This document shows positions 43,906 through 56,048 of a DNA stretch of 64,000 nt, piece by piece. Both the position numbers and the translations under genes were made by a program. The first letter of the stretch is position 1, and each line of letters begins with the position of its first letter. The notes beneath the pieces were generated by a model, which was not told where the DNA came from, made no database searches, and saw only the letters and a list, made by a program, of their open reading frames with translations. Location: NCBI GenBank assembly GCA_029449235.1, contig JANATG010000004.1:434001-498000 (forward strand), read 5' to 3'. This DNA is from Linnemannia schmuckeri (lineage: Eukaryota; Mortierellomycota; Mortierellomycetes; Mortierellales; Mortierellaceae).

Positions 43906-45223
43906 CGTTTATGAACGAAGGGGGTGAAGTGAGGGGCGAGTTCTTTAGCGGGAGGAAGTAAAGGAATAGGTGGTGTTGTTTGTGTCGCCTCTGTTGTTGT
44001 TGCTGTTGTTGTTATTTTATGGATGGGAATGAAGGAGGATGCCTATTGTTTATGGAAGAGCGAAAGGAGCGTGATTGTGGAGAAGGTGAAAGACAGGTGG
44101 AAAGTGACGGGAAACGGGAGAGATGAAGAGAAAAAATTGGGGTATTGTAAGTAAAGACCTTGTTTTGTATGCAAATCCTCAACACTACAAGCAAACGAGT
44201 GAATGGATGATGGGCGTACGGCTGTGTCAAGAAGACAGCGAAGAATAAGTTGGACAGAGAAACAAAAAGACTGAAGACGATCTATTACGAAGGAGAAAGG
44301 AGGACGTGGGATGGCGATGCATTTGCAATGAAAAGTACAATGAAGCGACGATAGAGATAGAGAGAGAGAGGCAATAATAAGAATTAGTTAGTTGCCTGTT
44401 CCTTCTAAGCAGCAGTGATTGAATATAAGAGAGAGTGAGAGAGGTACAAAGAGGGCTATGCTCGTTTCTGTTTGTTGTTGTTCTTGTTGAAGTGATAGTT
44501 GCTGTTGATGCTGTGTCCGAAGGACATGGTCTTTGTTGTTGTCGCTGTATTGGGTGGAGGTAGTTGTTGTGTGCTACAGGTTGTTTTCTTTTCATCTCTC
44601 CTTTCTCGTCCACTACACTTTAAATTTTACGGACAGGTGATGATGAACCCCTCTCCTTCCCCCTGAGCAAGACAACACAAGGCGATCATCGGAATGAAAG
44701 TTTTCTGGCAAGTATAGAGCATGAATGAATCAGATCACCCTTCCTCGCCTCCCTCGTCCCTTGTTGTGAAAAAAAAAACGGAAGAATAAGACAAAGTGAT
44801 AGGCATTGAAATGGGCTCTGAAGGAAGCAGCGGATAAAATGAGTGTGGTCGAGTGAGGGTGTGGGTGTTATTGTGGCCTGAGTGACATACCCAAAAATAA
44901 TAAATGAGAGAGAGTGCGTGTGTGATCAAATACAAACAGAGGGTGATCAGAAGAGGGACGTTAATGAATGGAAAAATTGAATGAATGAGAAGTATGAATG
45001 AATGTAACTGTACGAGAAGGAAGGGGTATGAGAGATTGTAAGAACAGGCGAGTGGAGGAGGGAGAAGGAAAAGGAAAGGATAAAGAAATAAAGAGAGGAA
45101 GACTAGGATAAAGAAGAAGAAAAAAAAGAAAAGAAAGTAACAAAAAGAACCAAAGGGGAAACAAAGGAAGGATTTAAACGGAGAATGAGGAAAGGGAAAG
45201 AGAAGGAAAATATCACGCACATG

Positions 45224-45264
45224 AAAAGAAAAGAAAAGAAAAGAAAAGAAAAGAAAAGAAAAGA
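45224..45264 (+). repeat. (AAAAG)8 microsatellite
   Basis: Eight tandem AAAAG units; the complementary strand is CTTTT on the sense strand of the chitin synthase. Confidence 0.9.
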
Positions 45265-45381
45265 CGCCTTTTTTTTTTTTCTCCATCGGCACCTACTCCG
45301 TCCCTCTCTCACTCTCCTTCCCTGTCGGTCTATCTGGTCACTCTATGCATCCAATGCGGAGCATGCAGATCAACCGACATG

Positions 45382-45404
45382 GCACACACACACACACACA
45401 CACT
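45382..45404 (+). repeat. (CA)n microsatellite
   Basis: About ten CA dinucleotides, followed by further CA-rich sequence to 45430. Confidence 0.85.
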
Positions 45405-46948
45405 CACGCATACAAACACACAAGCACAGAAAATAAGTTTCCTGTCTCATCCCTACGCCGGAGAAGAGGCCTTCCTTAGCACCTTGTACCCGTTGTTGTT
45501 GCTGCATGTCGTTTTACCCATGGATGGGTATAAATAAAATTTTGTCTTCCATCTTCACGCCACAGTTGACCACTCACTCGTGCCGTGCGCCCTGAACATC
45601 TCTTTTTAACTTCCTTATGCTCCGCTTTTAGACACCCTTCATCAGTGCTTATCGTTTATCAGCGTTCGATAGGGAGTGGAGGAGTGATCGAGCTGACAGC
45701 GAAGAACACAAACCCTCCTCCTCTCTTCCTTTCCCCCTTTTCCCCTTCTCCGGCCATCACCACATGCCACATGTGTCATTCCTTCTTCCTTCCCTATTCC
45801 CACCACCGTTGCCCTACAAGATACAAAAAAAACTCGGACATGATGAAGGATATTTTTAAACCGCCATAAGATATAAAAAAAAACAAAGACACCGTCGTCC
45901 TACTGAAGCGAAGCGCTGAGCGAGACAATTTGTACACACACCTACGACATTGTGTAAAAATAGACAAACATACTCGCAACATATATATACATATATATAC
46001 AACACCGCTTGAACCTTCTTCTTCCTGCAATATGAACAATAATCAGCCTATGCTGTATCATCCTGATGGTACTCCCTCCCTTCGTTGTCGTTGTCGTCGT
46101 AGAATGACTATGCTTCCTCTCTCCCCTTTCTCTACCCCTGTTTTACACACACCAACGCCCCTGGGGTTAGTTTTACCCTTTCATCAAAGACATCCACCGA
46201 GACACACATGAAATGAAAACAACTCTCATATCAGCATCAAGTCGGCTAGAGGAAAATCGTAAACCATCTAGGCTGGGTCTGAGGAAGCCTCTTTTCCCAC
46301 TCCTTTTTCCCCTCCTTTTAGTCCCCGGCCCTTCACTTTACTTGTTTCCCCTGGACAACTCCGTAACCAGGATCTGACTCATCGTACCACTACGAACAAA
46401 CGAAGAAGAAAAAGGGAAAGACGCTTATACACGGAAGCACGAACTTAAGGGACACATACACCAAGGGATAAGCCAAGAGAGAACAAAAAAAAATATAAGG
46501 AGACAGGGCAAAGTTGCATGTGTTGCATTTGGAACAGATAGAAGGAGAGAGAAAGAGAAAGGGTGTGTGCAGCCAGAACAGAAGCAAGGCGAGAACTCGG
46601 TGTGGTTCATTACTAGCTGTTGAAGAAGGGCCGAAGAGATAATATACAAATGGTTGAGAATGGGATGTGCAGGAGGAAAGAAATAGAGACGAATGTATTA
46701 TGGACCATGTACATACATGATATATGCGTTGGATGGGCGAAGGCAAAATAAGTATAGCAGAAAGAGGGTGCAATGAAATGAAATTGAAGAGAGTGGTGGA
46801 GGTGTTTAAGAGTGAAAGAGAGGGTGAGAGAAAAAGGTGAAGAGCAGGGCGATTGGGTGGAGTGGAGGGCAGAGTGTTGAGTTCAGTGTCAATGCAAATG
46901 CAAAAAGTAAAAGGACAGGGTGTGGAAAGGAAGGTGGACAAGACAAGG

Positions 46949-46977
<29 letters not shown>
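46949..46977 (+). repeat. 29-base poly(A) tract
   Basis: Uninterrupted A run at the end of a purine-rich segment. Confidence 0.9.
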
Positions 46978-46979
<2 letters not shown>

Positions 46980-47072
46980 AAAATGAGCGAATGAGCGCGA
47001 CTGTATGGACGAATATGGTTGTGCTGTTGTGATCAGACTATGACAAAGTGAGCGGTGAACAGTGCGCGCCTT

Positions 47073-47176
47073 TGTGTCTACGTCTGTCCGTGTGTCTGTG
47101 TCTGTGTGTCTATGTGTCTGTGTCTATGTGTCTGTGTGCCTGCCTGGGTGTCTGGGTGTCTGGGTGTCTGTGTGGG
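47073..47176 (+). repeat. GTGTCTGT-type minisatellite
   Basis: Degenerate tandem array of GTGTCTGT/GTGTCTAT units, with three consecutive GGGTGTCT units near the right end. Confidence 0.8.
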
Positions 47177-47540
47177 GGGATGGAAGGAATAAGGAAAAGG
47201 GCGTAGGGCTTTGACATCTTTTGCTTACTTAGTTGTTTGTTTTTAGATTAAGATCTTGACTAGACAAGGACAAGGCAGGTTGTGGCTGTGGATGTGGGAA
47301 GTTGTTGTTATCCCTGAGGGTATATTATTTGATTGCGAAGGAAAATGAAGAGGCGAAGGAACGTGGAAGAAGGGGAGGAAAAACGTGTCGGAAGATGACA
47401 AACAAAGGAAAGAAATAGAGGAAGAAAGGAAAAGAGGAAATGAAAAGAAGGTGTGGAGGATGAGAAGAGAAGGGAAAAAAGAAAGAGAAGGAGTGGAAAT
47501 GAAAGTATGAAGAATGAAATAAGAAAAAAGAAAAAAGAAG

Positions 47541-47566
47541 AAAAAAAAAAAAAAAAAAAAAAAAAA
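47541..47566 (+). repeat. 26-base poly(A) tract
   Basis: Uninterrupted A run within the purine-rich block. Confidence 0.9.
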
Positions 47567-49657
47567 GAGATAGAGATAGTTGTGGTTGGACAGGAAGGTT
47601 AGAAAGTGAGCGAGAAGGAAAAGTAAGGGTCCGTTCGTTTGAAACTGTTGGTTACTATATCTCTTTCTATCTCTTTCTCAATCAATTGACCGAAGCTCGA
47701 TAGACGTATGCATGAGACTTAGGCTGAAATACTTTAAATGTAAGTTTCGCACCCTTATTTCACAACACTCTCAAACAGCTTCAGATAGTGGGGGGCGAAG
47801 GGGGCGATGATGATGATAATGGAGCACTTGAACGAGAACGAAGAAGAGGAGGAGGGTAAGAGACAATGAGAGCAGTGAAAGAGTAGAAAGAAGAAGCGTA
47901 AGCAAAGGAAAGAGAGGAGACAATGAAAGTGGCGGTGGGGGGCTGTAGGGAGTAGCGTAAAACAGCCTAGCAGCCAATTGATTTTCTTACGATGTTAATG
48001 AGCCTGACTGACCTACACATACACACAGTGCCTGGTTGGCTGCCTGATTAAACTTGACTGTCTGTTTGTCGCACCTGATGTGGGTTCCTAACGGGACCTG
48101 AAATCTGACACCGTCTGTGTTGATTGTGTGCTGATCGTTGTCTATCGATATTTTTTTTTTGGGTATCCACAGCGTGTGGAAAGAGGACACAAAAGGTCGA
48201 ATGAAAACGGACAAAGAAAAAGAGCGAGGATGAACAGAAACAACGAGCAAACCACCATGGGCAGGATTGAAAAGAAAAAACGTTCTCCGCCGATGAAAAT
48301 AATCTCACTCATAACCCTCGAAGAGTTCAAACGACAAACAGCTTGGACGATATAAAACGCACGAGTTATAAACTAAACAAAGGAGGGTAGATACCAGGAG
48401 AGTGAATGTCGGAGGAGTTGGGTGAAGAGAGTAACAGTGCGAAAGAAGGGACGGGACAGACGCGAATGAGAAGGGTTGTTACTGTCGCTGGATAGGAGGA
48501 GCGAGGGTTTCGGGGTTATGCTGCCTAAATCATTCTCCCTGTCTCTCATAGCTGCTTGTTAGTGCTGCTTTGGGTGCTGGAGAAATGGCTCTGCTGTCAA
48601 GAACAGGGCGGAAGGGGCCCGGGAGGCATGTATAGTTCACTTATCAGGCAACAATCCATTTTTTGAAGCTGCCATGCATAAGGGGTCGCTGTCCTCACAA
48701 CACGTCCATGCCCTAGCGCTTTTCACTCCTTCAACAGGCATATACGTTTCTTTTTGAGAGGAAGGGGGAATGAAAAGTTTGATTGGCTTTGCAACAACAT
48801 TTTTCGTCCTTCCTGCCCAAAGCACGTCTTCGCACCATCCGTCTCTCTTTCTTTCCCTTCTTGTTATCGCGAATGTTTCCTCTCTCTTCCTGTTTGTCCT
48901 CGCTACCAGGTCTGTGTTGGCCTATGTGGTTCCCGCAACCCAACCGAACCCGTCTATCCCCCCTTCCTCCCTTCCTTCCCCTTGCGGATGGATGGACAGA
49001 GAAAAAATTCCAAAGGGGAAGGAAGAAGAACGCACGCAAACCGATCTCAAGGAGTATTTTTTTTTCTCAACCTTAGGTGACAGCCGGTGCTGTCATTCTG
49101 TCCTCTCTTTTCTTGTTTTAAGGGATAGGCCGAAGGGTATGGCATGATCCTCAGATAGGACAGAATCAGATAGGCCGACGACCGCCAGACGACATACAAT
49201 AGCCATTCATTCATGCACGCACCTCCAGAGAGAAAGAGAGGGAAAAGGGAAACCCCAAAAAGACAATAGAAAAAAAAACGCGCGTAAACACCCAGTCAGT
49301 CAGTTTGGAGCTTCGTGGTTAAAATATCCTAGATCGATGAAGCAAGCTTTCTCTCGACTCGGGGAGCAAGCTCAATTTTTTGTTTCGCGATTTTTTTGAT
49401 GGCAACACACCTGTTCTAGTCACCAAATGGGAAGGGGAGAAGCAAAAAGCGCCTTCACACATGCACCCTTCAACGCGCCCTTTCTCTCTTTCCACTTACA
49501 CAAAACACATTCATTTTTTGTTTCGATAGGATCGTACATTTGATAAACAAAAACAAGTATAATGAAAATAGCTAAGGCAGATTACGATTGTTATGTTGTG
49601 AGAAATGAAATGTGTCTGAAAGGAATATGAGAGAAATGAAGAGAAGAAGGGAAGAGC

Positions 49658-52600
49658 CTAAGCGTTACGAACATTGTTCTCCCCTTCAGTATGCTCATGC
49701 TTCTCATTCACAGCTCTAATAGCCCCCGCGCCACTCCCACCAGCACCATTCTGATCCGCCAAATCCCTATGCTCTTCAGCATTCGCGACCTCCATCCCCT
49801 TAATCTCCTCCTCCCCGACTTTCGCCTTCTCTCCCTTATGTTCCTCCACAATCCTCCTCTGCTTCTCTTCATATACCTGGGGATCCTCCATCGTCTGTCC
49901 CTCCCCTCGGGGCTGCTCATTCAAAGCCTCAAGACACTTCAACTTCAACAAAACCTCACGGATCTTATCAATATCTCTCCAAACGGCATCCTGCTGCTTC
50001 TTCCTCGCCATCCGCTCCGCAAGCTTCTTCCTCCGCGCAGGGGTCCTCACAAACTGTGCCGTGAGCTCAAAAGACCACATCTTGAACAACTGCACCTTGA
50101 CGACATCCAAAATGATGAAATACACAAACGAGATCAGGAGGATCACAATCGCCTGCGAGAACGGGATCTTGGGTGTCAACCCTCCAAAGACGACCATCAA
50201 AAGCGCAATAATCTGGGTGCCAATGATAACAATCGCAAACATGGGAGAGGGCAAGTTGACCCAGAAGTAGCCTGTGAGACGGGTCGAGAAGATGACGAAA
50301 TGGGGTGCGGAGGAGATGTGGAGGTACATGACGGATTCGAGACGGTGTTCGGGGCCACTGCCGAGGGTTGTTAGGGGTTCGTAGCCGAAGTGTTTCCAGA
50401 AGATGAAGAAGTGAGCGAATGAGAGGGCTGTGAGGAGGATTCCGAGGGTGAAGGACATGAAGATCAGTTGGCCAATCCTCCACTTGTCTGGGTGCGGTGA
50501 GAGCTATTATCATTGTTTGTAAGGGAGATGAGGAGTGTTAATGAAACAATGATACGTATTGGCGGGAAGAGGCTCACTTTTCGTGTGACAACAAACAAAA
50601 TAAAGGTACCTGGGCGTTGTCGACGGCGATGACGAGGGTGGCGAGATCGTTGAGGATACAGATCAAGATAAGCAAGTGTGCAGGAAGGGTCCAGTCATAG
50701 GCCATGACGACCACAAAGAAGAACATCAAGAAATGAATCGTCGACGTGATTCTATACAACGCATACGACCGCATTCTCTGGAAGATTGCTCTCGAGGTCA
50801 TCAATCCATCCACAATCGTCGACAGGCCAGGAGCAAGCAATACAATATCCGCTGCAGATCGAGCAGCATCTGTGCATCCATGGACCGCAATTCCGACATT
50901 GGCCTTCTTGAGCGCAGGTGCATCGTTGACGCCATCGCCTGTCATGCCGACAATGATGCCGCGCTTCTGGAGCAACTCCACGACACGGTACTTATGCTCG
51001 GGGATCACCTGGGCGAATCCGTCGGCTCGGATACAATGCTCTGTGACCTCCTCATCAGACTTGTTGGAGTCGACCAGGTGATTGGCATCGAGGATGACAC
51101 GAGTGAGGCCGAGACGGTGCGAGACTTCCTTGGCAATGATCAGCTGATCTCCGGTGACCATCTTGACATCGACTCCCATGTGCTTGCAGCGGGCAATGGT
51201 CTCGGCAGAGTCAGGCCGCGGGGGGTCAATCAACGAGATCATGCCAATAAGCTCAAACTCATCCATCGATCCACCACGGGTACGAGCAACACCAAGAGCA
51301 CGAAGACCACGCTTGGCCAGCGCATTGACAGCACGGACAGCATCATCGTCTCCTCCAACAAGCCTGATAATGACTTGGGGAGCGCCCTTGGCAACCTTGA
51401 ACGTCTCGCCAGACTCCTTGTTGGTGATCGTGGCCTGTGTCAACTTGGTCGCAGGGTTGAAGGGCAAGAATGAGGTAACCTTAAAGCCGGGGACATCATG
51501 CTTGTGGGTACGGTTCTGGAGGAGTGGCAATTGTTCCTCAGCAGCAGTACGGACAGCGAGCTCGATAGGATCATTGGCACCAGGTTCGGCGGCAAGGTAC
51601 GAGTAGAGGAGAATATCCTCGGCAGAATAGTTGTTGGCAAGGTAAGGCTCATCGAATGTCAGCTCGTTGAGGGTTAGGGTACCAGTCTTGTCGGAGCAAA
51701 GGACCGAGACGGATGCCATCTCTTCGACGGCGGTAAGACGCTTGACAATGACCTTCTTGGCGGCGAGCTGTTTGGCACCGACGGCCATGGTGACGGACAT
51801 GACGGTAGGGAGACCGACAGGGATGGCAGCGACAGTGAGGACGAGGACTTTGCCAAGGACGGTCAAGAACTTTCCCTCCTCCTTCCCACGGAAGTGGACT
51901 AGCTGGTAGATGAGGATGATGCCGACGAGGACGACGGTAATGAGAATCAAAAAGTTGCCGATGCGGTTGATGATCTTTTGGAAATGACCCTCCTCAGTCG
52001 TGATCGAAATAAGGTTGGCGGCACGACCAATGAAGGTGTTGATACCAGTCTTCGTTACAACAGCCATCTGCTGGCCCTGTTTGACAATCGAAGACGAGTA
52101 GACAACATCACCCTTCTTCTTGCTGACCGGGAGGGACTCACCCGTGAGGGCAGACTGATCAATCAAGAGATCGCCCTCAGTCGCCTCACCCGTGGCACCA
52201 ATGCCCAAGAGTCGACCATCGGCAGGGATAATGTCACCGAGACGCAGGACAATCACATCTCCCGGAACGAGGGCATTAGTGTCGAGCTCGACTAGATGAC
52301 CATTACGCCAACAACGTGTCTTGAGCGCGAGCGTCTGACGGAGGGCGTCGAGGGCCGATTCCGCCTTGGCCTCTTCAATGAATCCAATACAGGCGTTGAC
52401 GAGCAACAGGGCAAGGATAATACCAAAGTCCAACCAATCCTATAAGAAAAAAGACCGCGCCCAGAACGCAAAAAAACGTGGTTGCACAGTGGTCAGTTGC
52501 CTTATGCAAGTACCATGCATGAATTCCTCAATCAACTCTAACCACGATAAGCAACAGAAACCGAATCAAAATAAACAAAACGCCTAGTGCAATGCAAAAA

Positions 52601-53696
52601 AAAACGCGAGAGAGATAAATAAAAAAGCGCGAATGGTTTACCCCGACAACGGCAGATATGATACAAGCAACCTCAATGAGGTAAGCAATCGCGCCCGTAA
52701 AGTAGCCCAGAAACTTGAGGATCGGGTTTTTCTTGTTTTCTTTGAGCTCGTTGGGTCCAAAATCAGCCAGCCGCTTTTGGACTTCTTCATCGTCAAGTCC
52801 GTGCATGGGGTCCGTATGCAACAATGCCTCGAGCTCGGGCGAAATCTCGTCCTTATGTTCGTGGTGTTCGGTCTCTTCGACCTGCAAAGCCTTCCCCTTG
52901 GCCTTGCCATTGGAGTAACTCCCCTGCTGTTGTTGCTGTTGTTGCTGTTGTTGAGCTGGAGGGAGATCACCACCTCCGACGCCGCCTTTGATTTCGTCTG
53001 TCGGAGGAGGCGCCGTCGCTGTTGTCGACGCCGCTGTTGTTGGAGTCGCGGTCGGCGAGTGGATGGTCTGACTCTGGGCTGAAGGAATGCATTTGATCGG
53101 CAGTAATGAGAGTTATCCACATACACACCGAGTAGTGGCAATAAGGGAGAGATAGCAGTACAAAAACAAGTTCACAAAAAAAAAGATGGAAAACGGGCGA
53201 AAGGGAGGGAGCCCAAGGAAAAGGATCCGTAGTAAAGGAGGAGAAGCCGAAAAGGAGACCGGGGGGTGCGTGAGCACGAGAAAGTAGAAGAAGGGGTGCA
53301 AGATGGAAGAGGAGGAGAGTACCCAGATGGTACGAAAAACAGATAAAAAAGGAAGGGAGAGGTAAAGAGAGTGGTCATGGGAGGAGTGGAAAAACGAGAT
53401 TAGTCAGTCCAGTTTTTTATACACCATCGTAACAATTGAGTTTGTTTATACTCGCATTACTACGCTCACGGATTAGGAGAAGGAGGAGGAGGAGTAAAGG
53501 GGTTGCATGAATTGCAGCCATGATGAGAGTGTGTGTGTGAGATGCTGGTCTCTTTGGAATGAATTTTTTTTTTTTTTTTTTTTTTTGGTTCGTGAATCCC
53601 GGCAATTATTTTGTTAATGGGACGCAGAGAGGATAACTTACCAGAATGATCCTGCTGGTGGTCGTTTGTATCGACAATCTCAGCCTTGTCGGTCAT
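49658..53696 (-). CDS. PMA1: Plasma-membrane H+-ATPase, P-type (P3A)
   Basis: Electrogenic proton pump that drives nutrient uptake across the plasma membrane. Proposed exons are 53696-53642, 53066-52642, 52439-50610 and 50503-49658, giving 1051 residues. Motifs: SALTGESLPVSKKKGD (actuator TGES), phosphorylated Asp in CSDKTGTLT (~410), PFNPATK and KGAP (nucleotide binding), MVTGDQLIIAKEV and GMTGDGVNDAPALKKA (hinge). About ten membrane segments include GVNACIG-like M2 and ILNDLATLVIAVDNA (M6). The cytosolic tail after the last helix is long and highly charged (~110 residues, Glu/Lys-rich), a regulatory R-domain position. The N-terminal end is uncertain. Exon 1 (MTDKAEIVDTNDHQQDHS) has a strong GTAAGT donor, but only an acceptor after GTCAG at 53067 keeps the frame; the first AG at 53078 does not. 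Alternatively translation starts at the in-frame ATG at 53091 (MHSFSPESDH), giving 1041 residues. A glutamine run follows either start. Confidence 0.88.
53567..53586 (+). repeat. Poly(T) tract within the first H+-ATPase intron
   Basis: Run of T on the + strand (A on the sense strand of the H+-ATPase), inside the long first intron or 5' leader. Confidence 0.7.
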
Positions 53697-56048
53697 TTTC
53701 GTCGTCTTGTCTACTTTTCTATAGCTCTTGGTGTATAGAAGACGTTTTTCTGTTGCAGCGAAGCAAAAGGGCAAGAAGAGGATATGGTCAATGGATGTGC
53801 TATTCCCGCCCTATAAGTATACCGAGCATATATTTTACTTTGACAGCACAAAAACTGATGAAAGGTGATGGAATGATATAAAGGAAGGAAAAAAAAGACG
53901 CGGCAGGATAATTCTCCCGCAGCCAATGACATCCTTCACTCAACACACAAAGGCAAGGGCCTTCTACAAAGAGGACATGCGCAACTCGAGACAAGCACGT
54001 ACGCACTGTCAGTTCGTTGGTCCTGGCTAATCCTCACAAAACAAATGCGCAGGGAAAAGGAGGCAGTCGTTGATGCATAGAATGCATGCTGGTTGCGGGG
54101 GAGAAGTGATAGAAGTAGCGCTCTAGAAGCATGGTAGAAGGTGCTCGTTCTTACAATGTCTATGATGCGCTCCTCCCCAAGGTTGTTTGTTCGAGATTGC
54201 AGTAGTAGATTTTGGTTGATGTTATCGCTGTGTGTAAGCGTAAGTGTGAGCGCGTAGTTGTTGCCGTTGCTTGCTGTTGTTGTAGGGTGAGGGGGTAGTA
54301 TAGTGGAGTACGGTAGGGCAAAGATTAAAAGGAGAGAAGTGAGTGTGTGAAAGAGGGAAGTGTGAGATAAAACAATGAAAAAGGATCGAAGGAGAGAAGA
54401 GGATTCGAATGTTTCCCACTTGGAAGTATGCCTCCTTTAATAAGAAAAAGAACAAAGTGATGATGACATACTCTGGGGTTACAAAAGGGTAAACTTCGCT
54501 CAAAACCGATGGTATCTAGCAAGGATCGGGCGTATGCTTATGTGTCTTTGTGATGAAGGCGTGAAGAAGGGAGAGGAAAAAGATAAAAGAGGACGAAAAA
54601 GTATACAAAAAAAGAATAGCTCCCCTTGGCTCTCACTGCCTCTTTTTGCGATGATGGCATGTGGACACTTGTTGAATGATTGGACTCGCATTTCGCAAAT
54701 AGTGCATTGGCCCCCTTCTTCTTTCTCTCTCTTTCGTTTTAGATTGAATGACAACAGCGAATAGTGTGTCTCCAGGATTAGAAAAAGAACACACACACAT
54801 TCACGCCACGGGAAGGAATAAAAGAAGGAAGCATGTATGCATGGACACTTCATTTCCTTTCGTAGCCACAAAAGAATATCCGGTCCGGACACTCATACCT
54901 CACACTCATAAGTGCCCACGCGACTCGATTCATGGTACAGTACTGTTTAACTCTTGCTAATCAAACACGTCCATTCGGCTTTACCTGCACGGCTGTAAAA
55001 TATGTCGCGTCGAAAACAAACATTCCCACTCATGAGTTTGCGAGCGAAAGATGTGCATGAGAAACAAAAAAACGAAGCCCTATATCATAAAGTGCTCAAG
55101 CTTTTGAGACCAATGTACAACAACAAACATCGACAATAAAAACAACATACAGCCAAAAAAAATCAATGAATATGCGCATCTACATACTCTTCCTTTCTCT
55201 CTCTCATTCTATCATGCCAATCATGCCCTCATCATCCAGAATCTCTTCGCCGACAACCCAACGGGACACAACAATAAACAAGCGACACCTCGGGGATAAA
55301 CAAAAACACAACACTGCGCCGTCCTTAAAGAACGAATGCCATTCCATCTCACTCTCACACACCTTTTTTCTGGCAGCTCAGAGGACTGTTCCAGCTTCGT
55401 GAGAACATATCGAAAGGGAGCGAATGGTATACTAACGGCCAAAGAGGGGAGAAGTAGGCCAAGAAAGAGAAGGGGGAGGGGGATCTACCGAAAGTCGACT
55501 ATTATGACAAGCATCTGCCGTCACTGTGCACCGTCCGTGGCACTAGCCATATCCTTCTCCACTTGTGTGCCTTCTCCTTTCCTTTCTCCTTCCTTCCTTT
55601 CTCCCACTGGACAAAGAGCAATCATAGCTGCACTTTGAGGCACTTTTCTATTCATTGCAATGGAAAAAAAAAAAAGAAAAAACGATGCCATCATAATGAT
55701 AATTCACTCTCGGTACTTTTGTTGATTTGGGAGTATGCATCCTTCCAAAATAGGCGTTCTCTGTGCCACACACACACAAGCAAACCACAGCAATGACGAT
55801 TAAGTTGGGGCACCAGCCACCTGCTGCGACGCTTAATCCCACTATACTTTTTTTTTTTTTAGTTTTGAATGAAGCCACAAAAGGAGAGGAGAGACGAGGA
55901 AGAGAGCGAGGGAGAAGCGAAGAAAAGGCGGATGCGAATGGATAAACCAGGGGACGGCATTTCAACCGAACATCATCACTAACAAAGACGACTAGCATTT
56001 GCAACTTGATAAATAATGTTCCAAGCCCTGCAGAACACACAATTTATA
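53697..56048. other. Promoter-side intergenic region of the H+-ATPase
   Basis: No gene recognised in 2.35 kb. On the minus strand a TATA-like ATATACTTATAGG occurs about 115-125 bases upstream of the ATG at 53696. The + strand is again purine-rich at 54300-54420. A few open frames (54500-54960) lack recognisable motifs. Confidence 0.4.

Larger units (their letters stand above)
43906..49657. other. 5.7 kb gene-poor region upstream of the motor chitin synthase
   Basis: No gene recognised. The + strand is strongly purine-rich at 44740-45220 and 46420-47600, so the chitin synthase sense strand is pyrimidine-rich upstream of its start. It contains many simple repeats, listed separately. Open frames here are composed of Ser, Phe, Leu and Pro (the translation of CT-rich DNA) and are not believable genes. 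Confidence 0.45.

Noticed and set aside
44735..45292. 185-codon minus-strand frame rich in Phe, Ser and Leu
   Set aside because: Translation of a long CT-rich tract; no domain and no codon bias like the real genes.
46390..46941. 183-codon minus-strand frame
   Set aside because: Again low-complexity CT-rich translation, next to a poly(A) tract; no motif.
47073..47176. Tandem repeat considered as a CRISPR-like or telomeric array
   Set aside because: Units are 8 bases and degenerate with no spacers, and the unit is not a telomere repeat; it is a plain minisatellite.
50676..51473. 265-codon + strand frame over the H+-ATPase
   Set aside because: Shadow of the conserved P-type ATPase exon on the other strand.
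54400..54425. TTCGAAT-like string considered as a tRNA T-loop
   Set aside because: No matching acceptor stem, anticodon arm or B-box context around it.
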